This document shows, one piece after another, positions 7,751 to 14,167 of a DNA stretch of 14,167 nt; within the stretch, counting starts at the first letter, position 1; each line of letters opens with the position of its first letter. The DNA comes from Martensiomyces pterosporus. Taxonomy: Eukaryota; Kickxellomycota; Kickxellomycetes; Kickxellales; Kickxellaceae. The stretch lies in assembly GCA_025201845.1 (NCBI GenBank), contig MU603992.1, forward strand, positions 33,963-48,129, written 5' to 3'. The translations under genes were made by a program, and so were the position numbers. The notes beneath the pieces are model-generated. The model was not told the origin of the DNA. It did no database searches and saw nothing but the letters and a program-made list of their open reading frames with translations.

Positions 7751-8861
7751 AGACTTTGGTCGTTGAAACTCTCGTAGATTGCTTTTTAAATATTATATTT
7801 GCGTTGGTTATGTGAGAAATCGATAATTCCCTGTAATGGCACCATCAATAAGAGCATTAGCGGAAAAACGCTTTTTACCATGTTCTGGAAGCGATGCCGC
7901 GCTGCTGTCAGCCAGCTTCCAGATGCGAGCCCACTTGCAACTACCTTCGCCATAGTCCACTCAGCGTTGCTAGACATGCACTCAATGCAATGCTTCAGGA
8001 GAGGGGATGCACACAAGTAGAAAAGCCCACCCGTTGATGCTCTCCCTATCTGTCGCAATAATAAAAGGCGGAGCAGGCCTGGCAAGATATTGCGCCGGAC
8101 TAGTTACAGATATGGTGAAATGACCTATATAGGCAGAGATGAGACGAATAAACTCTGTGTCTAGCTGTAACCAGTTTGGTGGCCTTTGTGTAATTGCACT
8201 TTGATTTTCTCAACGACAGCGTGAGCGGGGATCTCTTGATGGGTTTTCAGCCTTTTCGACCGCCCCTTGAACGTTACACTCATCTCATTTACCAAGCTAC
8301 TAGCAGAATCAGGTGCAACGGGTAGACTCATCTACAGCCAGCTTGCAAAATGCGTCTTCCATCCTTGCAAACAGTCTCTTTTTTAGCAAGCCAGGCTGGT
8401 AAAAATAGGCAGCAGAGGCTGAAGGAGCCGGAGACTGACTGGCGCTGGTTGCTTCTAGCAGACTGCTCATGAACACCACATCAAAAGCACTCTAACCACC
8501 GGGCAGTGGCATGTTGCCAGACTGAGCTTTCATGTTGAGGCTTGGCACAGACCACGGTTTACAGCCTGTTGCCATTGTATAGTTTTTGGTATATGCAGCC
8601 TACTGGCGTGCAGATGGTTCATTCCTCTAGGGCAAGCGCCTTCTTGTGTGGACCAACCAGCTGGATGGTTGTAGGCACATACGTTACACACGTACACAAG
8701 AAAAAGAAAAGCAAAGGGTACGGATGCAATGCTCTGCTTCTAGAAATTCCAGATTGGCAAGAAAGGGGAAGTCAGCGGTGAATGGAGCCTGTTGAATAAA
8801 CAAAAAAAACCTTTCTTTGGTGCCCCGCAGCCAGGTCCCGCCTGGCAGGGTTGGGCGAGTC
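7751..8861. other. Non-coding interval between surface-protein genes 1 and 2
   Basis: About 1.1 kb with no convincing gene. It should contain the 3' UTR of gene 1 (AT-rich around 7785-7800) and the promoter of gene 2. A 10-bp palindrome CCTATATAGG at 8124-8133 could mimic a TATA element but has no coding frame behind it. Close to the gene 2 TATA-like site is the inverted repeat GCCAGG-tcccg-CCTGGC (8830-8846). Confidence 0.5.
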
Positions 8862-8868
8862 ATTTAAA
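8862..8868 (+). promoter_or_regulatory. TATA-like element of surface-protein gene 2
   Basis: ATTTAAA lies 76 bases before the start codon at 8938, in a GC-rich context and 15 bases after a 6-bp inverted repeat (8830-8846). It is a weaker match than the TATA boxes of genes 1, 3 and 5. Confidence 0.5.
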
Positions 8869-8937
8869 GGGCCCACATGGTCCATCTCATGCACTTGCCC
8901 GTCTCACACACCCCTTCCGCTTTTCATCACACCCACA

Positions 8938-9735
8938 ATGAAGTTTGTTGCTTTTGCCGCCTCTGCCATTATTGCGGCCCCTGCTCTTGTGCAGGCCGTC
9001 CCTGGCGCTGCAGTTCTGCCCAGGGGAAATACCGCGTTTTTGGAGACACAAACTGACCCTCTCGTTGCTGCTGCAATGAGCTCCGAGTATGCGGCATATA
9101 CAAAGCTCATTGGCGACCATCCCGAGTATGCCTCAATCCTCAGCAAAGCCCAGGAGGACTTCACCAAAGACTACAACCCAGACAATGCAATAGCTCATAT
9201 GTCGACATACGTGGATGTTCTTCTGGACCTAGCATTCAATCCCCCAGGCATCGGTGCCCCAACCGACGCTCCTGTTGTCCCAGCCAGCACGCCGGCTGCT
9301 GCTAGCGCCTCGCCCAATACCAAACCTGCGTTTTTGGAGACTCAGACCGATCCTGCCATTGCGGCTGCAGTTAGCTCAGAGTATGCAGCTTTCACCAAGC
9401 TGATCGGCGAGCATCCCGAGTACTCCTCGGGTCTTTACGCTGTCCAGGAGGCGTTCACCAAGGACCTCGATCCAGAAAACGTCCCGGCTCATGTTTCGGC
9501 CTATGTACACGGTATGCTGAGTGTGATGGTGAACCAGGACCTCAACGCTGTTCCAACAGGCGCTCCCTTTTCTCCAGCAAGCACCCGCTCTTCTCCAGCA
9601 AGCAAGCCTGCTACGCATACCAGCACTTCCACTGCTCCAACCGCCGCGTCTACCACCACCAAGGCTAACTCTGCTGGAAATCTCAGGCCAGCGATCGCTC
9701 TTATCGCATGTGCTGCCGGCGCTGCTTTCTTCTGA
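8938..9735 (+). CDS. Surface-protein gene 2: secreted GPI-anchored protein with two tandem modules
   Basis: The 265-residue protein begins with a signal peptide (1-20, MKFVAFAASAI...LVQA). Module A is residues 34-99 and module B 132-197, a repeat period of 98 residues. Both open with FLETQTD and carry SSEYAA, KLIG[DE]HPEY, [EA]xFTKD and AH[MV]S[TA]YV. They are linked by an Ala/Pro/Thr spacer (about 104-128). A Ser/Thr/Pro-rich stalk (205-241) is probably O-glycosylated. The tail KANSAGNLRPA plus a hydrophobic end in AAFF fits a GPI signal, with the omega site near N244/S245. No domain name comes to mind; the short helical-looking modules are predicted to be exposed outside the cell. The first ATG of the open frame (8851) would precede the signal peptide by 29 residues and sits upstream of the TATA-like element, so 8938 with cccacaATG context is chosen. 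Confidence 0.88.
   Translation: MKFVAFAASAIIAAPALVQAVPGAAVLPRGNTAFLETQTDPLVAAAMSSEYAAYTKLIGDHPEYASILSKAQEDFTKDYNPDNAIAHMSTYVDVLLDLAFNPPGIGAPTDAPVVPASTPAAASASPNTKPAFLETQTDPAIAAAVSSEYAAFTKLIGEHPEYSSGLYAVQEAFTKDLDPENVPAHVSAYVHGMLSVMVNQDLNAVPTGAPFSPASTRSSPASKPATHTSTSTAPTAASTTTKANSAGNLRPAIALIACAAGAAFF
9037..9234 (+). repeat. Module A of gene 2 (FLETQT module)
   Basis: Encodes residues 34-99. Shared positions with module B are FLETQTDP, AAA, SSEYAA, TKLIG, HPEY, FTKD, N, AH, S and YV. It is one of five copies of the module in the window. Confidence 0.85.
9331..9528 (+). repeat. Module B of gene 2 (FLETQT module)
   Basis: Encodes residues 132-197. It resembles the gene 4 module (EYSSxLYxxQEAFTKDL) more than module A at several positions, which suggests exchange among copies rather than a simple recent internal duplication. 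Confidence 0.85.
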
Positions 9736-10328
9736 TAGATCGTACCTCAAATCTAGTTTAATCCGGCGCAATTTGCATTTCTAATTAGCAGAATGGAGAG
9801 ATTAGTCGGTGTTGGCAGAATTCTATTTACGGGTACGGATGCAAATCATCAATAGAAATCACGGTACATAAACAGCGCTGTTTGTCTAGAAAGGGTGTAA
9901 ATGCTGCTGTGTGAATATCCATAGCCACATATGTATACGCCAGCACTGATTTTTCTATTCGATCGTTCCTCCCCCGGGTTTCCCCTGGCATGGTACATAG
10001 AAATCAATGCGCATTCAGGTAATCCTCGGCCTGCTGGTGCGTTTATAAGCGCAAAATTTCGCAGAAATTTGTCGCTCGCAACCTTGGTTGTCTGCAAAAA
10101 TCAAAGCCGATAATGAGCAACAAACAACACAGCGCCTGTCCACTCTGCCCATCTCTGAGAAATCTGTCAGAGAAATGCGCAATCCAAATGAGAGAAGAGC
10201 TGCAGCAGATCTGGATGCAGCCGCAACAGGAAGGCACACACCGAAATAACGCAAAAGGAGCAGGCCCTCGTAGGGAGGGGTTCAACCTAGAAGCTGCCTC
10301 TCCACGGTCGAGAGGCGTGTGGATGTGG
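9736..10328. other. Non-coding interval between surface-protein genes 2 and 3
   Basis: About 590 bases up to the TATA box of gene 3. Antisense and sense frames of 60-144 codons are present but lack motifs. The inverted repeat GCCTCTC-cacggtc-GAGAGGC (10296-10316) lies 12 bases before the TATA box and is a candidate regulatory site. Confidence 0.5.
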
Positions 10329-10336
10329 TATAAATA
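10329..10336 (+). promoter_or_regulatory. TATA box of surface-protein gene 3
   Basis: TATAAATA lies 175 bases before the ATG at 10504 and is followed by a C/T-rich leader. The 9-mer GGATGTGGT directly upstream (10321-10329) also occurs in the gene 1 promoter (6959-6967). Confidence 0.75.
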
Positions 10337-10503
10337 GCGACAAGTTCGCCCGTTTGCAAAAATTTCAACCGCCACAACATCTCGACGCCCCTCCGCTCTC
10401 ACCTGCTTCCTCTCCCTTCTCCGCTCGCAATTATACGACCTAGTACTGCAACCGCCAAGCACTGCGCTCACCCTCATAACACATCCCTAACTCTCCATCT
10501 AAA

Positions 10504-10980
10504 ATGAAGTTCGCCACCACTGCTTTTGCCTCTGCTGCTCTTCTTGCCTGCTCCAGCCTTGCCGCTGCTGCCGACTCGAGTGCCGCCGCTACTAGCGCTT
10601 CTGCTTCGGCTGGTAGCGCTTCTGCTTCTGCCGGTAACGCTTCTGCTTCATCGACCAAGGCATCCGCATCTTCGTCGGCGACAGCAGCACCGGCCAAGAC
10701 TGGATTTTTCGACACCCAAACCGACAAGCAGGTTGCAGCAATGTGGAGCTCTGACATGGCCGCTTACTCTAGCGTTCTCGCACAGCACCCTGACGTCTCT
10801 TCAAAGATTGCCCCTATCATGGATGCCTTCACCAGCGGCTTGAACGAAGGCAATGCGTTGGCCCACTTGAGCACCTTGGCGAATGATGTTTCGAAGTTGG
10901 TTCCCAACTCTGCTGGATTCACCAAGCCGGCCATCGCTGCTGTTATTGGTGCTGCTATTGCCTGCGCCTCGCTTTTCTGA
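10504..10980 (+). CDS. Surface-protein gene 3: secreted GPI-anchored protein with one diverged module
   Basis: The 158-residue protein has a signal peptide (1-22), an Ala/Ser/Thr stalk placed before the module (23-65), then the module at 68-133. The module is a variant: FFDTQTD, SSDMAAY, AQHPDVSS, DAFTSGL and NALAHLST. It runs almost directly into the tail VPNSAGFTKPA and a hydrophobic end finishing in ASLF, the GPI signal with omega site near N135/S136. The tyrosine of the HPEY motif is replaced by valine, and TKD after AF is SGL. With the stalk N-terminal, the module sits next to the membrane anchor, as in gene 4 and unlike gene 2. Start context is tctaaaATG. Cell-surface location is inferred; function is unknown. 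Confidence 0.86.
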   Translation: MKFATTAFASAALLACSSLAAAADSSAAATSASASAGSASASAGNASASSTKASASSSATAAPAKTGFFDTQTDKQVAAMWSSDMAAYSSVLAQHPDVSSKIAPIMDAFTSGLNEGNALAHLSTLANDVSKLVPNSAGFTKPAIAAVIGAAIACASLF

Positions 10981-11662
10981 GCACTTTGGCTATAATATTT
11001 TTTGAAACTAGAAACCCTGTGACAAACCACTTGGCTGCCTATCAATATACTCGATCTTGTGACAAGCAGGGGGAACAGACATGTGCTGCATTTCCAGAAG
11101 CAGCTTTAGGGAGGGTGCTGTCCGCAGGGCGCATCGGACACTGCATTGAAAACGGGGCTGAGTGCCGAATAGCTGCTTTGCCAGCCTGGACGATCCTGCT
11201 CGGTCCTGGTGCGCGAAAGGCTGCAGATGGTGTGGGACACCCAGCAGCCGCTGTAGGTGCCTGCTTCTGGGGTGCTGTGGACCTTGATTTCTTCAGTGTT
11301 TGTGTCTCATATCTGCTTCCATGAAGTGCGCGAGTTGATGATTAGCGCGTTTTCAGGGCCAATGCCGCAGCTTGCTTACGGATAGATTGCCATATTCAGT
11401 TCAGGTGCTTGCACGTTCAGGATCTGCATTCGAGAATTCTTTCGAGCATACGCTGTCTAGCTCGGTTACTGCAGATAAAAATTTGTCGCACAAGACTAGC
11501 AAATGAGAGAAGATGAAACGGAGGAGCAAACATGCTGGCAAGGAATCTAAGCTTGCGGGAAACGAGAGGCAGCTTTTATTGGGGTCGGCCAGCGCCTTTT
11601 CACTCCTTCCCTTGCAGCCCAAAGTCCGCAGCTTGGTCGGAAGTGGACTGGAGCCAACAGAT
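10981..11662. other. Non-coding interval between surface-protein genes 3 and 4
   Basis: About 680 bases up to the TATA-like element of gene 4. It holds the 3' region of gene 3 and the gene 4 promoter. Frames of up to 112 codons on either strand have no recognisable features. No RNA gene was seen. Confidence 0.5.
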
Positions 11663-11670
11663 CATAAAAG
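11663..11670 (+). promoter_or_regulatory. TATA-like element of surface-protein gene 4
   Basis: CATAAAAG, 169 bases before the start codon at 11832, followed by a pyrimidine-rich leader. The spacing is similar to that of gene 3. Confidence 0.6.
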
Positions 11671-11831
11671 GGCCAGATGAAGGCTGCCTCCTGCCCTTGT
11701 CTTCCTTACACACCTTCACCATCTTGCCGTGCTTTGTTTCTTTTCTGTGCGTTTCCAATCTGCTAGAGCCAGCATATTCTTCTTGCTAAAAACACAGCTG
11801 CTTTTCTTTTCTAATTTTCCCGACAACTGCA

Positions 11832-12425
11832 ATGAAGCTCACCACCGCCTTTACCGTGACCGCTCTCCTTGCCTGCTCTGCCTATGTCCAGGCTGCCTCT
11901 ACTGAAAGCGCTCAGCCCGCTGCCTCTACAAGTACTCCTCCTGCGGCCGCCACTGGTAGCTCTCCAAGTTCTGTGCCTAGCCACACTGCCACTTCTGCCT
12001 CTGCCTCTGCTTCTGCTTCTGTCACTACCTCTGGAGCTGCTCCCAGTGCTACCAGCGCACCTGCTACCGGTGGCTCATCCAATGCCAAGACCGCATTCCT
12101 TGAGACACAGACCAACACTGCTCTTAAAGCCGCACTGAGCTCAGAGTATGCAGCATTCACTAGCCTTATTGGCCAGCACCCCGAGTATTCTTCGGTTCTG
12201 TACCCTGCACAGGAGGCATTCACCAAAGATCTGAACTCTGACAACGCTTTGGCTCACATGTCGACCTATGTGAACGTTATGTTGAGCGTTGCCGGCTACC
12301 AGGTTGGTGGCGCTGCCCCAACCAACGCTCCTGCCCCTGCTGCTGCTGTCAAGCCCAACTCGGCTGGAGGCATCAAGCCTGCCGTCGCCCTCGTCGCTGT
12401 TGCTGCTGCTGCTGCCTTGTTCTAA
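11832..12425 (+). CDS. Surface-protein gene 4: secreted GPI-anchored protein with one module
   Basis: The 197-residue protein has a signal peptide (1-21), then a Ser/Thr/Ala/Pro stalk (22-85) that includes an alternating Ala-Ser run (54-62). The module is at 89-154 (FLETQTN, SSEYAAF, GQHPEYSS, EAFTKDL, AHMSTYV). A short Ala/Pro spacer leads to the tail KPNSAGGIKPA and a hydrophobic end finishing in ALF; the omega site is near N176/S177. It is the clearest one-module form in the array. The codons for residues about 65-101 are identical at DNA level to those of gene 5. Its signal peptide, MKLTTAFT-x-TALLACS, also matches gene 5. Start context is actgcaATG. It is probably a wall or plasma-membrane protein; function is unknown. 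Confidence 0.88.
   Translation: MKLTTAFTVTALLACSAYVQAASTESAQPAASTSTPPAAATGSSPSSVPSHTATSASASASASVTTSGAAPSATSAPATGGSSNAKTAFLETQTNTALKAALSSEYAAFTSLIGQHPEYSSVLYPAQEAFTKDLNSDNALAHMSTYVNVMLSVAGYQVGGAAPTNAPAPAAAVKPNSAGGIKPAVALVAVAAAAALF
12023..12133 (+). repeat. 111-nt identical block, copy 1 (with 13961-14071)
   Basis: This stretch of gene 4 is base-for-base identical to 13961-14071 in gene 5. It covers the end of the stalk and the start of the module. Flanks are still similar but carry substitutions on both sides. Confidence 0.92.
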
Positions 12426-13661
12426 GGCAGAGGTTTTGTAGACTTCACTAGTTGTTATTAGAAATGATATCGCCTTTTGATCGTTGTTTTTATCGCACCC
12501 TACTCAATTAATCCTACTTGGAGGCGCTTATCCTCATATCTATAGAGCGAGCATATTGTTTAGCATGGCTGATTGCAACTTATACACACATTGACACAGG
12601 ACTGCCATGTGAATTGCAGTACGCATGAACAGAAGGTGTATACAAAATGTGCGTGTATAGGCACATACAAATAGCTGCAAGGCCCAAGCTCTTTTCTTTC
12701 ATTCTATCTTCAGTTCATAGAATTCCGCGTATTCAAATATGAAAAAACTTATTCATATTCAGTCAATGTTTGGCTTCTTGGAACATCTGCAACGGAACCC
12801 TGGAATTTGTACCCGGAGCCTTGCATTTATCACAGTCTTCAATCATGGCATATGGATATTGGGCTCCAAGGCGACAAAAACAGGCCATGCAGTAGCCCGG
12901 GCTCTCAACGGATGCCTTTCCTGCCCAAGGTATATCTTTCCACGAGCAAGAACAGTGTGGAGACGCTATAAAAAGCAAAGGGTCCTCTTATTCACAAAGC
13001 CTTTCAGCTTGCAGCTCAGAGCGTCCATTTTCTTATCAGCTTGCGTGCAAGGAGATAGGGGATCTATTGTTTTTTTTTTGCATCTGTACAAGAGTCGGAC
13101 AGAGAGAGAGCTTCAAAAGGCGAACCGTCCAACCATACTGGCCCCCTGTGACGTCCGACATCACAGCAACAAAAGGGAAGGTGCATGAAATCATTCATCG
13201 TTGAGTGAGCCTCTCCATGTTAATGTGTGAAAGCTGTTGGATCCTGGATAAAAATAGAGGGCGCATGTGTTGTGAACGCCGTCAGGCATTGATTTCTGTT
13301 CCCCAGCACCGATCCCTTTGCATGCACTACTATTTGCTGCTACGATCTTACTTCTGTGATATGGGCGCCGAAATAGACAATATACGCACAGCCGCCATGA
13401 TGGGTCCTGTATCAAAGATCTACGCTTGAAAATCTCTAGACGAGCATAGAGTAATATTATTGCAAACAAACACCTCTCGTAAGTGTGAATAGGAAGGAAC
13501 ATGGGGAGGGGAGGCAGCACAAAGGAAGCGGCAGATGTATAGGAAGTCTGCACTTTCAAGAACGAGAGAAGCCGCCCATTTGAACTGGTGAAGGCAACAG
13601 CATCCTTTCCTGCGCCCTACACCCTGGAGTTCACTCTGACACTGTGTGGGACAGACGGGCC
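12426..13661. other. Long non-coding interval between surface-protein genes 4 and 5
   Basis: The longest gap in the array, about 1.2 kb. A 149-codon open frame (12739-13188) crosses it but shows no signal peptide, module or compositional bias and begins upstream of the only good TATA box, so it is not called. There is a TATAAAAA at 12967-12974 with no gene behind it, and a T10 run at 13070-13079. I found no remnant of the FLETQT module by eye. Confidence 0.5.
12967..12974 (+). promoter_or_regulatory. Orphan TATA box
   Basis: TATAAAAA in GC-containing surroundings, followed by a C/T-containing leader-like stretch, as at the array genes, but with no credible reading frame downstream before gene 5. 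It could be a promoter relic, the promoter of a non-coding RNA, or chance. Confidence 0.3.
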
Positions 13662-13669
13662 ATATAAAG
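13662..13669 (+). promoter_or_regulatory. TATA box of surface-protein gene 5
   Basis: ATATAAAG, 135 bases before the start codon at 13797. The spacing is similar to that of genes 3 and 4. Confidence 0.7.
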
Positions 13670-13796
13670 CAGCAGATGCGACCCATCTATTGATTTTATC
13701 CTTGTTACCTCCATCCTGCCACAAGCATTGCCATTTTAATACAATTTAATAAAGCAATTCACCACTGTCACTATCATTTCTCGCTTAACAACCACA

Positions 13797-14167
13797 ATGA
13801 AGCTCACTACCGCCTTTACTACTACCGCTCTCCTTGCCTGCTCTACTTTCGTTCACGCTACTCCCGCCGATAGCGCATCAACTCCCGCCGCTGCATCCGT
13901 TTCTGCCTCTGCCACTGCCTCTGCCACTGCCACTGCCTCTGCCACTGCCACTGCCTCTGCCACTACCTCTGGAGCTGCTCCCAGTGCTACCAGCGCACCT
14001 GCTACCGGTGGCTCATCCAATGCCAAGACCGCATTCCTTGAGACACAGACCAACACTGCTCTTAAAGCCGCGCTGAGCTCAGAGTATGCTGCACTCACTA
14101 GCCTTATTGGCGAACGCCCCCAGTACTCCTCAGCCCTTATCGCTGCTCAGGATGCATTCACCAAGGA
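13797..14167 (+). CDS. Surface-protein gene 5: 3'-truncated copy of the secreted module protein
   Basis: The frame is open from the ATG to the window edge, giving 123 codons plus two bases, so the C terminus and GPI tail are not visible. The signal peptide is 1-21 (MKLTTAFTTTALLACS), nearly the same as gene 4. The stalk (22-77) contains an Ala-Ser/Ala-Thr dipeptide run (37-57) from a simple DNA repeat. The module starts at residue 80 (FLETQTN, SSEYAAL, GERPQYSS, DAFTK). The His of the HPEY motif is Arg here and Glu is Gln. A 111-nt stretch is identical to gene 4. Start context is accacaATG. The truncation is an artefact of the window, not evidence of a pseudogene. Confidence 0.85.
   Translation, partial: MKLTTAFTTTALLACSTFVHATPADSASTPAAASVSASATASATATASATATASATTSGAAPSATSAPATGGSSNAKTAFLETQTNTALKAALSSEYAALTSLIGERPQYSSALIAAQDAFTK
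13905..13964 (+). repeat. Coding minisatellite, Ala-Ser/Ala-Thr
   Basis: Built from hexamers GCCTCT and GCCACT arranged mostly as an 18-base unit (GCCTCT GCCACT GCCACT). It encodes the alternating Ala-Ser/Ala-Thr stalk of gene 5. Gene 4 has a shorter Ala-Ser version at the same position, so the stalk length probably changes by slippage in whole codon pairs. Confidence 0.85.
13961..14071 (+). repeat. 111-nt identical block, copy 2 (with 12023-12133)
   Basis: Identical to the gene 4 block. The first mismatch on the left is at 13960 and on the right at 14072. Beyond 14072 similarity declines quickly, with clear divergence after about 14111. Confidence 0.92.

Noticed and set aside
12739..13188. 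149-codon plus-strand frame
   Set aside because: It has no family module, no signal peptide and no recognisable motif, and it starts upstream of the local TATA box.
7244..14167. Assignment to the yeast SRP1/TIP1 (seripauperin) family
   Set aside because: Small size, Ala/Ser richness and GPI tails are similar, but the characteristic PWY-type motif of that family is absent and the FLETQT module does not align convincingly by eye.

Overview
The window looks like nuclear DNA of a fungus. It has eukaryotic tRNA genes with internal A and B boxes and oligo-T stops, one of them with a short intron after position 37. One protein gene has a GT-AG spliceosomal intron, and the right-hand genes have TATA boxes followed by pyrimidine-rich leaders. 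Several proteins carry signal peptides and GPI-anchor tails. The tRNA sequences and the protein mix would fit an early-diverging filamentous fungus (Kickxellomycotina-like), but that placement is an impression, not something the sequence proves.

Left part (1-6040) is ordinary housekeeping and signalling content. In order there is a tRNA-Ile(AAU), a tRNA-Tyr(GUA) with a 31-nt intron, a minus-strand Rab escort protein gene (Mrs6/REP type), a minus-strand seven-transmembrane receptor-like gene in two exons, and a minus-strand gene for a basic, disordered, cell-cycle-type nuclear protein. The last has a KEN box, clustered Cdk sites and a C-terminal tail reminiscent of sororin. The three protein genes are co-oriented but are separate transcription units, as expected in a fungus.

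Right part (about 6950-14167) is the notable region: five plus-strand genes in tandem, each separated by 0.8-1.4 kb of non-coding DNA, all encoding small secreted proteins with C-terminal GPI-anchor signals. Four of them (the last cut by the window end) share a module of about 66 residues. It opens with F[LF][ED]TQT and continues with SS[ED]xAA, a [HR]Px-x-[SA]S segment, [AD]FT and, where complete, AHxS. The second gene carries two copies of it. The first gene looks like a strongly diverged relative. Each module is attached to an Ala/Ser/Thr/Pro low-complexity stalk of varying length. The four complete proteins end in a near-constant tail of the type [KV][PA]NS[AS][GS]xx[KR]PA plus a short hydrophobic stretch ending in [LF]F.

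The fourth and fifth genes share a 111-nt block of complete identity, indicating recent duplication or gene conversion. I do not recognise the module as a named family. The array reads as an expanding family of cell-surface proteins, possibly wall, adhesion or interaction proteins. Function is inferred only from architecture.
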